The notes under the pieces: model-generated
The model's input: the letters and a program-made list of their open reading frames with translations, nothing else
Told to the model about the DNA's origin: nothing
Databases searched by the model: none
Part shown: one piece after another, positions 33,101 through 48,396 of the stretch
Layout: each line of letters begins with the position of its first letter
Position numbering within the stretch: the stretch's first letter is position 1
From: Archivesica marissinica
Taxonomy: Eukaryota; Mollusca; Bivalvia; Venerida; Vesicomyidae
DNA length: 64,000 bases
Assembly (NCBI GenBank): GCA_014843695.1
Contig: CM026393.1
Coordinates: 8,187,449 to 8,251,448 of the forward strand
Direction of reading: 5' to 3'
Program-made: the position numbers and the translations under genes

Positions 33101-36100
33101 TGTACACTATTATCTATATGCATACACTATTATCTATATTTGTACACTATTATCTATATTTGTACACTATTATCTATCTGCGTACACTATTATCTATATG
33201 CGTACACTATTATCTATATTTGTACACTATTATCTATATGCCTACACTATTATCTATATTGTACACTATTATCTATATTTGTACACTATTATCTATATTT
33301 GTACACTATTATCTATATGTGTACACTAGTATCTATTTGTACACTATTATCTATATGCGTCCACTATTATCTATATTTGTACACTATTATCTTTTTGAAC
33401 ACTATTATCTACATTTGTACACTATTATCTATATGCGGACACTATTACCTATATGCAGACACTATTATTTATATGCGTACACTATTATCTATATTTGTAC
33501 ACTATTATCTATATTCCTACACTATTATCTATATGCGGACACTATTATCTATATGTGTACACTATTATCTATATTTGTACACTATTATCTTTATTTGTAC
33601 ACTATTATCTACATGTGTACACTATTATCTATCTGCGGACACTATTATCTATATGTGTACACTATTATCTATATGTGTACACTATTATCTTTTTGTACAC
33701 TATTATCTACATTTGTACACTATTATCTATATGTGTACACTATTATCTATCTGCGTACACTATTATCTATATGCATACACTATTATCTATATGCATACAC
33801 TATTATCTATATGTGTACACTATTATATATCTGCGTACACTATTATCTATATGCATACACTATTATCTATATGTGTACACTATTATATATCTGCGTACAC
33901 TATTATCTATATGCATACACTATTATCTATATGCATACACTATTATCTATATGTGTACACTATTATATATCTGCGTACACTATTATCTATATGCATACAC
34001 TATTATCTATATTTGTACACTATTATCTATCTGCGTACACTATTATCTATAGTTTTACACTATTATCTATCTGCATACACTATTATCTATATTTGTACAC
34101 TATTATCTATATGCGGACAGTATTATCTATATGTGTACACTATTATCTATATGTGTACACTATTATCTATATGCCTACACTAGTATCTATATTTGTACAC
34201 CATTATCTATATTTGTACACTATTATCTATCTGCGTACACTATTATCTATATTTGTACAATATTATCTATATACATACACTACTATCTATCTGCATACAC
34301 TATTATCTATATTTGTACACTATTATCTATATTTGTACACTATTATCTATCTGCGTACACTAGTATCTATATGCGGCCACTATTTTCTATATGCGTACAC
34401 TATTATCTATATTTGTACACTATTATCTATATGTGTACATTATTATCTATATGCGTACACTATTATCTATATGCGTACACTATTATCTATATTTGTACAC
34501 TATTATCTATATTTGTACACTATTATCTATATTTGTACACTATTACCTATATTTGTACACTATTATCTGTATGCGGACACTATTATCTATATTTGTACAC
34601 TATTATCTATATTTGTACACTATTATCTATATTTGTACACTATTACCTATATTTGTACACTATTATCTGTATGCGGAGACTATTATCTATATTTGTACAC
34701 TATTATCTATATGTGTACACTATTATCTATATGCATACACTATTATCTATATTTGTACACTATTATCTATCTGCGTACACTATTATCTATATGCATACAC
34801 TATTATCTATATGCATACACTATTATCTATATTTGTACACTATTATCTATCTGCGTACACTATTATCTATAGTTTTACACTATTATCTATCTGCATACAC
34901 TATTATCTATATTTGTACACTATTATCTATATGCGGACACTATTATCTATATGCGTACACTATTATCTATATGTGTACACTATTATCTATCTGCGTACAC
35001 TATTATCTATTTGTGTACACTATTATCTATATGCATACACTAGTATCTATATTTGTACACCATTATCTATATTTGTACACTATTATCTATCTGCGTACAC
35101 TATTTTCTATATGCGTACACTATTATCTATATTTGTACACTATTATCTATATGCCTACACTATTATCTATATGTGTACACTATTATCTATATTTGTACAC
35201 TATTATCTATATTTGTACACTATTATCTATATGTGTACACTAGTATCTATATGTGTACACTATTATCTATATGCGTCCACTATTATCTATATTTGTACAC
35301 TATTATCTTTATTTGAACACTATTATCTACATTTGTACACTATTATCTATATGCGGACACTATTACCTATATGCAGACACTATTATTTATCTGCGTACAT
35401 TATTATCTATATTTGTACACTATTATCTATATTCCTACACTATTATCTATATGCGGACACTATTATCTATATTTGTACACTATTATCTATATTTGTACAC
35501 TATTATCTTTATTTGTACACTATTATCTACATGTGTACACTATTATCTATCTGCGGACACTATTATCTATATGTGTACACTATTATCTATATGTGTACAC
35601 TATTATCTTTAATTGTACACTATTATCTACATTTGTACACTATTATCTATATGCGGACACTATTATCTATCTGCGTACACTATTATCTATATGTGTACAC
35701 TATTATCTATCTGCGTACACTATTATCTATATGCATACACTATTATCTATATGTGTACACTATTATCTATCTGCGTACACTATTATCTATATGTGTACAC
35801 TATTATCTTTAATTGTACACTGTTATCTATATGTGTACACTATTATCTATATGTGTACACTATTATCTATCTGCGTACACTATTATCTATATGCATACAC
35901 TATTATCTATATGTGTACACTATTATCTATCTGCGTACACTATTATCTATATGCGTACACTATTATCTATATTTGTGCACTATTATCTATATGCGTACAT
36001 TATTATCTATATGTGTACACTATTATCTATATTTGTACACTATTATCTATATTTATACACTACACTATTATCTATATTTGTACACTATTATCTATATTTG

Positions 36101-39100
36101 TACACTATTATCTATATTTGTACACTATTATCTATATTTGTACACTATTATCTATATTTGTACACTATTATCTGTATGCGGAGACTATTATCTATATGTG
36201 TACACTATTATCTATATGCGTACACTATTATCTATATGCATACACTATTATCTATATTTGTACACTATTATCTATATGTGTACACTATTATCTATCTGCC
36301 TACACTATTATCTATATGCATACACTATTATCTATAAGCATACACTATTATCTATATTTGTACACTATTATCTATCTGCGTACACTAGTATCTATATTTG
36401 TACACCATTATCTATATTTGTACACTATTATCTATCTGCGTACACTATTTTCTATATGCGTACACTATTATCTATATTTGTACACTATTATCTATATGCC
36501 TACACTATTATCTATATGTGTACACTAGTATCTATATGTGTACACTATTATCTATATGCGTCCACTATTATCTATATTTGTACACTATTATCTTTATTTG
36601 AACACTATTATCTACATTTGTACACTATTATCTATATGCGGACACTATTACCTATATGCAGACACTATTATTTATCTGCGTACATTATTATCTATATTTG
36701 TACACTATTATCTATATTCCTACACTATTATCTATATGCGGACACTATTATCTATATTTGTACACTATTATCTATATTTGTACACTATTATCTTTATTTG
36801 TACACTATTATCTATATGTGTACACTATTATCTATCTGCGGACACTATTATCTATATGTGTACACTATTATCTATATGTGTACACTATTATCTTTATGTA
36901 CTTTTTGTACATATTATCTATATGCGGACACTATTATCTATCTGCGTACACTATTATCTATATGTGTACACTATTATCTATCTGCGTACACTATTATCTA
37001 TATGCGTACACTATTATCTATATGGGACACTATTATCTATCTGCATACACTATTATCTATCTGGTACACTATTATCTTTGGACACTATTATCTATCTGCA
37101 TACACTATTATCTATATGCGTACACTATTATCTATATGTGTACACTATTATCTATATGCGTACACTATTATCTATCTGCGTACACTATTATCTATATGTG
37201 TACACTATTATCTATATGCGTACACTATTATCTATCTGCGGACACTATTATCTATATTTGTACACTATTATCTATATGTGTACACTATTATCTATATGCG
37301 TACACTATTATCTATATGCGGACACTATTATCTATATGCGGACACTATTATCTATATTTGTACACTATTATCTATATGTGTACACTATTATCTATATGCG
37401 TACACTATTATCTATATTTGTACACTATTATCTATATTTGTACACTATTATCTATATGTGTACACTATTATCTATATGCGTACACTATTATCTATATGCG
37501 TACACTATTATCTTTTGTACACTATTATCTATATGTGTACACTATTATCTATATGCGTACACTATTATCTATATGCGTACACTATTATCTATAGCATACA
37601 CTATTATCTATATTTGTACACTATTATCTATCTGCGTACACTATTATCTATAGTTTTACACTATTATCTATCTGCATACACTATTATCTATATTTGTACA
37701 CTATTATCTATATGCGGACACTATTATCTATATGCGTACAGTATTATCTATATGTGTACACTATTATCTATCTGCATACACTAGTATCTATATTTGTACA
37801 CCATTATCTATATTTGTACACTATTATCTATATGCGGACACTACTATCTATCTGCGTAACTATTATCTATTTGTGTACACTATTATCTATATGCATACAC
37901 TAGTATCTATATTTGTACACCATTATTTATATTTGTACACTATTATCTATCTGTGTACACTATTATCTATATGCGGACACTATTACCTATATGCAGACAC
38001 TATTATTTATCTGCGTACATTATTATCTATATTTGTACACTATTATCTATATTCCTACACTATTATCTATATGCGGACACTATTATCTATATTTGTACAC
38101 TATTATCTATATTTGTACACTATTATCTATATGTGTACACTATTATCTATGTGTGTACACTATTATATATATGCAGACACTATAATCTATCTGCGTACAC
38201 TATTATCTATATGTGTACACTATTATATATATGTGTACACTATTATCTATCTGCCTACACTATTATCTATATGCATACACTATTATCTATATGTGTACAC
38301 TATTATCTATCTGCGTACACTATTATCTATATGTGTACACTATTATCTATCTGCGTACACTATTATCTATATGTGTACACTATTATCTATATGTGTACAC
38401 TATTATCTATCTGCGTACACTATTATCTATATGCATACACTATTATCTATATTTGTACACTATTATCTATCTGCGTACACTATTATCTATAGTTTTACAC
38501 TATTATATATCTGCGTACACTATTATCTATATGTGTACACTATTATCTATATGGGGACACTATTATCTATATGCGTACACTATTATCTATATGTGTACAC
38601 TATTATCTATCTGCATACACTATTATCTATTTGTGTACACTATTATCTATATGCATACACTAGTATCTATATTTGTACACCATTATCTATATTTGTACAC
38701 TATTATCTATATCTATATTTGTACACTATTATCTATCTGCATACACTATTTTCTATATGCGGACACTATTATCTATCTGCATACACTATTATCTATATGC
38801 ATACACTATTATCTATCTGCGTACACTATCATCTCTAGTTGTACACTATTATCTATCTGCGTACACTATTATCTATATTTGTACACTATTATCTATATTT
38901 CTACACTTGTATCTATCTGCGTACACTATTTTCTATATGCAGACACTAGTATCTATCTGCGTACACTAGTACCTATCTGCGTACACTATTATATATCTGC
39001 GTACACTATTATCTATATTTTTACACTATTATCTATATTTGTACACTATTATCTATATGTGTACACTATTATCTATATTTGTACACGACTATTATCTATC

Positions 39101-42100
39101 TGCGTACACTATTATCTATATGCGTACACTATTATCTATATACGTACACTAGTATCTATATGCGTACACTATTATCTATATTTGTACACTATTATCTATC
39201 TGCGTACACTATTATCTATATTTGTACAATATTATCTATCTGCGTACACTATTATCTATATGCGGACACTATGATCTATCTGCGTACACTATTATCTATA
39301 TGTGTACACTATTATCTATATACATACACTACTATCTATCTGCGTACACTATTATCTACATTTGTACACTATTATCTATATTTGTACACCATTATCTATA
39401 TTTGTACACTATTATCTATCTGCGTACACTATTATCTATATGCGAACACTATTATCTATCTGCGTACACTATTATCTATATTTGTACACTATTATGTATA
39501 TGCGTACACTATTATCTATATTTGTACACTATTGTCTATATGTGTACACTATTATCTATATTTGTAAACTATTATCTATCTGCGTACACAATTATCTATC
39601 TGCGTACACTATTATCTATATGTGTACACTATTATCTATATTTGTTAACTATTATCTATCTGCGTACACTATTAGCTATCTGCGTACACTATTATCTATC
39701 TGCGTACACTATTATCTATATGCATCCACTAGTATCTATATTTGTACACTATTATCTATATGCATACACTATTATCTATATGCATACACTATTATCTATA
39801 TATGTACACTATTATCTATATGTGTACACTATTATCTATATTTGTACACCATTATCTATATTTCTACACTATTATCTATCTGCGTACACTATTATCTATC
39901 TGCGTACACTATTATCTATATGCGTCCACTAGTATCTATATTTGTATACTATTATCTATATGCATACACTATTATCTATCTGCGTACACTATTATCTCTA
40001 TGCAGACACTAGTATCTATCTTCGTACACTAGTACCTATCTGCATACACTAGTATCTATATGTGTACACTATTATCTATCTGCGTACACTATTATCTATA
40101 TGCGGACACTATTATCTATATTTGTGCACTATTATCTATATGTGTACACTATTATCTATCTGCGTACACTTTTATCTATATGCGGACACTATTATCTATA
40201 TGTGTACACTATTATCTATATACATACACTACTATCTATCTGCATACACTATTATCTATATTTGTACATTATTATCTATATGTGTACACTATTATCTATC
40301 TGCGTACACTATTATCTATATGCGTACACTATTATCTATATTTATACACTATTATCTATATTTGTACACTATTATCTATATGCGTACACTATTATCTATA
40401 TGCGTACACTATTATCTATATGCGTACACTATTATCTATCTGCAAACACTAGTATCTATATATGTACACTATTATCTATATAAGTACATTATTATCTATA
40501 TGCGTACACTATTATCAATATTTGTACAGTATTATCTATATGCGGACACTATTACCTATATGTGTACACTATTATCTATATGCGGACACAATTATCTATA
40601 TGCGGACACTATTATCTATATTTATTACACTATTATCTATATGTGTACACTATTATCTATATTTGTACACTATTATCTATATGCGTACACTATTATCTAT
40701 ATGCGTACACTATTATCTATCTGCAAACACTATTATCTATATATGTACACTATTATCTATATTTGTACAATATTATCTATCTGCGGACACTATTATCTAT
40801 ATTTGTACACTATTATCTATATGCGGACACTATTATCTATCTGCGGACACTATTATCTATATGCATACACTATTATCTATATTTGTACACTATTATATAT
40901 ATGCGGACACTATTATATATCTGCGTACACTATTATCTATATGTGTACACTATTATATATATGCGGACACTATTATCTATCTGCCTACACTATTATCTAT
41001 ATGCGGACACTATTATCTATCTGCGGACACTATTATCTATATTTGTTCACTATTATCTATATTTGTACACTATTATCTATCTGCGGACACTATTATCTAT
41101 CTCCATACACTATTATCTATCTACCTACACTATTATCTATATGCGGACACTATTATATATCTGTATACACTATTATCTATATGCGGACACTATTATCTAT
41201 ATGTGTACACTATTATCTATCTGTGTACACTATTATCTATCTGTGTACACTATTATCTATCTGTGTACACTGTTATCTATATGTGTACACTATTATCTAT
41301 ATGCGTACACTATTATCTATCTGCGTACACTATTATCTATATGCGTACACTATTATCTATATGTGTACACTATTATCTATATACGTACACTATTATCTAT
41401 CTGCGGACACTATTATCTATATGAGGACACTATTATCTATATGCGGACACTATTATCTATATTTGTACACTATTATCTATATTTGTACACTATTATCTAT
41501 CTGCGTACACTATTATCTATATGCGGACACTATTATCTATCTACGTACACTATTATCTATATTTGTACACTATTATCTATATTTGTACACTATTATCTAT
41601 ATGTGTACACTACTATCTATCTGCGTACACTATTATCTATATTTGTACATTATTATCTATCTGCGTACACTATTATCTATATGTGTACACTATTATCTAT
41701 ATTTGTACACTATTATCTATATACGTACACTTTTATCTATATGTGTACACTATTATCTATATTTGTACACTATTATCTATCTGCGGACACTATTATCTAT
41801 ATTTGTACACTATTATCTTTCTGCTAACACTATTATCTATATAAGTACACTATTATCTATATTTGTGCACTATTATCTATATGCGGACACTATTATCTAT
41901 ATTTGTACACTATTATCTTATACGTACACTATTATCTATATTTGTACACTATTATCTATCTGCGTACACTATTATCTATATGCGTACATTATTATCTATA
42001 TGTGTACACTATTATCTATATGCGTACACTATTATCTATCTGCGTACACTATTATCTATATGCGTACACTATTATCTATATGCGTACACTATTATCTATA

Positions 42101-43320
42101 TGCGTACACTATTATCTATCTGTGTACACTATTATCTATCTGCGTACACTATTATCTATATGTGTACACTATTATCTATATTTGTACACTATTATCTATA
42201 TGCGTACACTATTATCTATCTGCGTACACTATTATCTATCTGCGTACACTATTATCTATCTGCGTACACTATTATCTATATGTGTACACTATTATCTATA
42301 TTTGTACACTATTATCTATATGCGTACACTATTATCTATATTTGTACACTATTATCTATCTGCATACACTATTATCTATCTGCGTACACTATTATCTATC
42401 TGCGTACACTATTATCTATCTGCGTACACTATTATCTATATGTGTACACTATTATCTATATTTGTACACTATTATCTATATGTGTACACTGTTATCTATA
42501 TGTGTACACTATTATCTATATTTGTACACTATTATCTATATTTGTACACTATTATCTATATGTGTACACTATTATCTATATACGTACACTATTATTTATC
42601 TGCGTACACTATTATCTATATGAGTACACTATTATCTATATGCATAAACTATTATCTATCTGTGTACACTAGTATCTATATGTGTACACTATTATCTATC
42701 AGCTAACACTATTATCTATCTGCGTACACTATTATCATACACTATTATCTATCTGCGTACACTATTATCTATCTGCGTACACTAGTATATATATGTGTAC
42801 ACTATTATCTATATGTGTACACTATTATCTATATGTGTAAACTATTATCTATATTTGTAAACTATTATCTATGTGCGTACACTATTATCTATATGTGTAC
42901 ACTATTATCTATATGTGTACACTATTATCTATATTTGTAAACTATTATCTATGTGCGTACACTATTATCTATATGTGTACACTATTATCTATATTTGTAA
43001 ACTAGTATCTATGTGCGTACACTATTATCTATATGTGTACACTATTATCTATCTGCGTACACTATTATCTATATTTGTAAACTATTATCAATGTGCGTAC
43101 ACTATTATCTATATTTGTACACTATTATCTATATTTGTAAACTATTATCTATGTGCGTACACTATTATCTATATGTGTACACTATTATCTATCTGCGTAC
43201 ACTATTATCTATATTTGTAAACTATTATCTATGTGCGTACACTATTATCTATATTTGTACACTATTATCTATATTTGTACACTATTATCTATATGCATAC
43301 ACTATTATCTATATGTATAT
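30135..43320 (+). repeat. 13-kb array of a 20-bp unit
   Basis: About 660 units close to CTATATTTGTACACTATTAT. The stretch ACACTATTATCTAT is nearly constant, while the adjacent six bases take a limited set of states (ATTTGT, ATGTGT, ATGCGT, CTGCGT, ATGCAT, ATGCGG, CTGCAT, CTGCGG). Units are occasionally shortened or damaged, for example near 32350, 36895 and 37070. The unit contains the palindrome TGTACA. All three plus frames stay open for long distances, producing artefact ORFs up to about a thousand codons of Leu/Tyr/Ile/His/Cys. Local higher-order patterns and kilobase duplications are described in the findings. Confidence 0.99.
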
Positions 43321-43334
43321 CTAATTATATACGC

Positions 43335-44272
43335 GTTTCCATCATGGCGTTCGTAGCGACCAACTCCTCCTACTTACCCGTATATTCCAACCATCATGAC
43401 GTTCGTAGCGACCAACTCCTCCTACTTACCCGTATATTCCAACCATCATGACGTTCGTAGCGCCCAACTCCTCCTACTTACCCGTATATTCCAACCATCA
43501 TGACGTTCGTAGCGACCAACTCCCCCTCCATACCCGTATATTCCAACCATCATGACGTTCGTAGCGACCAACTCCTCCTACATCCCCGTATATTCCAACC
43601 ACAATGACGTTCGTAGCGACCAACTCCCCCTCCATACCCGTATATTCAACCATCATGACGTTCGTAGCGACCAACTCCTATATACCCGTATATTCCAACC
43701 ATCATGACGTTCGTAGTGACCAACTTCTCCTACATACCCGTATATTCCAACCATCATGACGTTCGTAGCGACCAACTCCTCCTACATACCCGTATATTCC
43801 AACCATCATGACGTTCGTAGCGACCAACTCCTCCTACATACCCGTATATTCCAACCATCATGACGTTCGTAGCGACCAACTCCTCCTACATACCCGTATA
43901 TTCCAACCATCATGACGTTCGTAGCGACCAACTCCTCCTACATACCCGTATATTCCAACCATCATGACGTTCGTAGCGACCAACTCCTCCTACATACCCG
44001 TATATTCCAACCATCATGACGTTCGTAGCGACCAACTCCTCCTACATACCCGTATATTCCAACCATCATGACGTTCGTAGCGACCAACTCCTCCTACATA
44101 CCCGTATATTCCAACCATCATGACGTTCGTAGCGACCAACTCCTCCTACATACCCGTATATTCCAACCATCATGACGTTCGTAGCGACCAACTCCTCCTA
44201 CATACCCGTATAGTCCACCCATCATGACGTTCGTAGCGACCAACTCCTCCTACATACCCGTATATTCCAACC
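43335..44272 (+). repeat. 52-bp tandem array
   Basis: About 18 units of ACCATCATGACGTTCGTAGC, GACCAACTCCTCCTACATAC, CCGTATATTCCA. The first units differ (CTTACCC; CCCTCCATACCC) and later ones are homogeneous, suggesting homogenisation from the right side. It occurs once in the window, inside the central region. Confidence 0.97.
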
Positions 44273-44606
44273 GATTGTAGTGCTCTAAATCAGCATTTAT
44301 TTTCACACATGTTTGCGATTGTTGACATTCAGGTATATTTGTATCTTTATTATATAATTTCAAACCCATTAAATTATGTGTTGATGCTTTTCTCATGTAT
44401 TCTAGTAGTAGTTACGTTTATTTATCCTCGCCGCCGGCGAACCATGAGGGCGAGCATTCTAAGGTGATTATATCCCTGCATCGATTATTCGTGAAGTTTC
44501 TGTACAGTTGTAGAGTCGTGTAGCGTGATAGTCTTGAACTGGAGGAGGCATCTTATTCCTCTTCATGGTGATACGTCCTGATGGTCTCTATACTATGGCT
44601 CTTCTT
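44273..44606. other. Central unique spacer, first part
   Basis: AT-rich, unique in the window. No gene is supported; a 78-codon frame at 44565 overlaps a dispersed repeat. Confidence 0.45.
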
Positions 44607-44695
44607 AGGGCCACCCTCCCCACTGTTAGTCATCTCGCAGCAGCATATAAACGAATCTGTCAGTTAGACATCTGGTCGTCTCTTTCGCTCCGGGG
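44607..44695 (+). repeat. Dispersed repeat segment, diverged copy
   Basis: CGCAGCAGCATATAAACGAA and CAGTTAGACATCTGG match the segment at 23487-23573. The downstream SINE head is not preserved. Confidence 0.55.
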
Positions 44696-44902
44696 TCTGT
44701 TTGGCCATACCACCACCACTTCCGTAGACGACGGTAGGCCCTTTCCTTTATTCCGCTCTTGCTTTCTGAACCTCACCTTTATCTATTTTCTTCTTATCTA
44801 ATTTACTCTATGTTAAAACTATACGATTCTAATTTAACTATCAACAATATCAACTTGCATATCTTTGCTTTTCTACACTTAAGACATCATTATTATATAT
44901 TC

Positions 44903-44977
44903 TAACACGACCCAGCTAATAACATACATATTTGTAGACTAACACGACCCAGCTAATAACATACATACTTGTAGAGT
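44903..44977 (+). repeat. Two-copy 37-bp direct repeat
   Basis: TAACACGACCCAGCTAATAA and CATACAT.TTGTAGA occur twice in tandem. Confidence 0.85.
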
Positions 44978-44986
44978 AACATCTAC

Positions 44987-45487
44987 CTCGGGTTATTCTG
45001 CGATATACCTACCTTGAACTATGCTGCGCGCGCACCGTGTTTTGGCTATTCCATTTATATAATGCGTGTAAAGTTTTATGAATGAAAGTCACGTGATGTT
45101 TGTAAATACAACCTTGGGAACTCGCGGAAGTGAGATATTTTTAGAATCAGATAATCTCTTGTCCGTCTTGTTTTTTCTGTTAAGTAACGTTTCAGTTACT
45201 ATTCTGTACAGTTTTATTTGACAAAATAAATAAAAAGTATTGATCAGTTTTTTGTTCATTTATGCACTAGATTGATATTTTCCATAAAAAATAACGTCAT
45301 CACCCCTTACGCGGGAGGAAATTTCGAAAGCCAAATGCACGGCGTTTGAAGAAAATACTCCTTTCTCGTCTAAAATTATTAGAAGTAAGTCGTGTTAGAA
45401 TCGAAATAAGAAGTATTATTCGTTTCGGCCTTCGTGATATATTTCTACGCATAAGAACTTCAAACTCGGGTTATTCTGCGATATACC
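44987..45487. other. Segment bounded by 23-bp direct repeats
   Basis: CTCGGGTTATTCTGCGATAT followed by ACC is identical at 44987-45009 and 45465-45487. The enclosed sequence is AT-rich without an ORF. It may be an insertion with a long target duplication or a small repeat element. Confidence 0.5.
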
Positions 45488-45644
45488 ACGGTTCTTAATT
45501 ACTATTACTTTCCTTGTACAATAATTTCATATTCACCAACATATGCACATAACTGTTGTATTGTTATATTATAGATTTATTGTCATTAATTGACTCATTC
45601 GCCCTTTTCTACTCTGCTAGACAATTTCATATATCATCTTGTGT

Positions 45645-45743
45645 TTTACTTTTATTTATCGTCGCTACCGGTTGCCCATATGAGCGACGCCTCCTGGAGA
45701 GATTAGTCATTTTAGATTTTTGGAGGATAGTGCAATGATACAG
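45645..45743 (-). mobile_element. SINE family 2 tail fragment at inner array border
   Basis: TTATTTATCGTCGCTACCGG, TTGCCCATATGAGCGACGCC and GAGATTAGTCATTTTAGA match the tail of the copy at 49661. It breaks off at ATGATACAGG, where the 36-bp array begins. Confidence 0.75.
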
Positions 45744-47436
45744 GGGGAATAGTTTTTCTACTATACATTTACTAACTGGGGAATAGTGTATGTCTACTAT
45801 ACCTTTACTAACTGGGGAATAGTTTGTCTACTAAACATTTACTAACTGAGAAATAGTGTATGTCTACTATACATTTACTATCTGGGGAATAGTGTATGTC
45901 TACTATACATTTACTATCTGGGGAATAGTGTATGTCTACTATACATTTACTATCTGGGGAATAGTGTATGTCTACTATACATTTACTAACTGGGGAATAG
46001 TGTATGTCTACTATACCTTTACTAACTGGGGAATAGTTTGTCTACTAAACATTTACTAACTGAGAAATAGTGTATGTCTACTATACATTTACTATCTGGG
46101 GAATAGTGTATGTCTACTATACATTTACTATCTGGGGAATAGTGTATGTCTACTATACATTTACTAATTGGGGAATAGTTTGTCTACTATACATTTACTA
46201 ACTGGGGAATAGTTTGTCTACTATACATTTACTAACTGGGGAATAGTTTGTCTACTATGCATTTACTATCTGAGGAATAGTGTATGTCTACTATACATTT
46301 ACTAACTGGGGAATAGTGTATGTCTACTATACCTTTACTAACTGGGGAATAGTTTGTCTACTATACATTTACTAACTGGGGAATAGTTTGTCTACTATGC
46401 ATTTACTATCTGAGGAATAGTGTATGTCTACTATACATTTGCTATCTGGGGAATGGTGTATGTCTACTATACATTTACTAACTGAGGAATAGTGTATGTC
46501 TACTATACATTTACTAACTGGGGAATAGTGTATGTCTACTATACCTTTACTAACTGGGGAATAGTTTGTCTACTAAACATTTACTAACTGAGAAATAGTG
46601 TATGTCTACTATACATTTACTATCTGGGGAATAGTGTATGTCTACTATACATTTACTATCTGGGGAATAGTGTATGTCTACTATACATTTACTAACTGGG
46701 GAATAGTTTGTCTACTATACATTTACTATCTGAGGAATAGTGTATGTCTACTATACATTTACTAACTGGGGAATAGTTTGTCTACTATACATTTACTATC
46801 TGGGGAATAGTGTATGTCTACTATACATTTACTATCTGAGGAATAGTGTATGTCTACTATACATTTACTATCTGGGGAATAGTGTATGTCTACTATACAT
46901 TTACTATCTGGGGAATAGTGTATGTCTACTATACATTTACTAACTGGGGAATAGTGTATGTCTACTATACATTTACTAACTGAGGAATAGTGTATGTCTA
47001 CTATACATTTACTAACTGAGGAATAGTGTATGTCTACTATACATGTACTAACTGGGGAATAGTGTATGTCTACTATACATTTACTATCTGGGGAATAGTG
47101 TATGTCTACTATACATTTACTAACTGGGGAATAGTGTATGTCTACTATACATGTACTAACTGGGGAATAGTGTATGTCTACTATACATTTACTATCTGGG
47201 GAATAGTTGTATGTCTACTATACATTTACTAACTGGGGAATAGTGTATGTCTACTATACATTTACTAACTGGGGAATAGTGTATGTCTACTATACATTTA
47301 CTAATTGGGGAATAGTGTATGTCTACTATACATTTACTATCTGGGGAATAGTGTATGTCTACTATACATTTACTAACTGGGGAATAGTGGATGTCTACTA
47401 TACATTTCCTAACTGGGGAATAGTGTATGTCTACTA
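45744..47436 (-). repeat. 36-bp tandem array, right arm
   Basis: The same unit as 26081-29134, inverted, about 47 units. The proximal part has many shortened units (AATAGTTTGTCTACTA), a pattern also present in the left array but in a different arrangement. Confidence 0.97.
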
Positions 47437-47587
47437 AGTATATTGTTTATGAGCTCCATTAATTAATCATAATATTTCACACTCAAGTTTCTATTTCTTG
47501 GTTAAATAGTTCATATATTAAAACAGCATTGTTACGGTGCTTTAGTAGTTCTTAAATTCTTGATAATGTGTCAATATCTAGCACATC
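47437..47587. other. Short spacer, right arm
   Basis: Counterpart of 25922-26080; nothing is recognised. Confidence 0.5.
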
Positions 47588-47843
47588 TTTGGTCTTAGCA
47601 TCGCACAAAACAGCTACGGTTATATAGTGACGCTCCACCTATTATTGGCGGAGGGAGACCCCGGGTGCCTTCAGGACAGTATTTCAGGCACATGCGGGCA
47701 CGGATAGAACCACCGACCTACCACAAACAGGCCGAATAACCTCCATTTGAAATAATTCAACACCGACAGTGGGATTCAAACCTACAGCGGTGAGGGGCAA
47801 GTGATTTGATGTCAACGACCTTAACCACTCGGCCACGGAGGCC
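47588..47843 (-). mobile_element. SINE family 4, right arm
   Basis: Inverted counterpart of 25659-25913 with the same head, body and tail. Small differences exist, such as CGCACAAAACAGC against GCTGTTTGGTGCG in the left copy. Confidence 0.85.
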
Positions 47844-48396
47844 CCACATCTTAGATCTAGTACGTCCTTATTATAAATTATTCATGAGTACTTACATGTG
47901 CTTAATCTGGTATGTTTCTCTCCGCAATCCGCTGAATGCAATGTGCGACCACCAGTAACATCCACGTCATTTATACACATTATTCTAGTATACATACAAT
48001 TATCCATTGTCCAGTTTAAACCAAATATCTGCCTCGAATTTAATATTTGTACAGATTTACACACACGGATATTTCTATGTTCAATTTCCCCCAGTTGTTA
48101 ATATAACCGTGTTGATTTTTGTTATAGATTTAATACTTCCGCCCAGTTATTAATCTTTTAATCAATTTACAATGATTATGTCCCTATGGTCACTAGCTCC
48201 CTTCTGTTCTACAATATTCTCCACGAGGTCAGTGGCGTGTTGCAATCTCGCTTCCTTAATCTCACAAAGGCAGCTGTAGCAAACAGATAGAGCAATTCTT
48301 GGAAAATATAGAAAGTAAATCAAAGTAGGGCAAAACGTACAGAGGAAAAGATTGAACGATTATATCATATATATTGTTTTCGATAATCCATATCTG
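47844..48396. other. Spacer, right arm
   Basis: Counterpart of 25106-25650, nearly identical. No gene is seen. Confidence 0.5.

Noticed and set aside
31527..37784. Open frames of 300 to over 1000 codons across the 20-bp array
   Set aside because: The unit lacks stop codons in all three plus frames, so frames stay open by period alone; the peptides are monotonous Tyr/Leu/Ile/His/Cys strings and shift frame at every unit indel.
30135..43320. Telomeric or known centromeric repeat
   Set aside because: The unit is not a TTAGGG-type telomere repeat, and a 20-bp unit cannot be assigned to a centromere from sequence alone.
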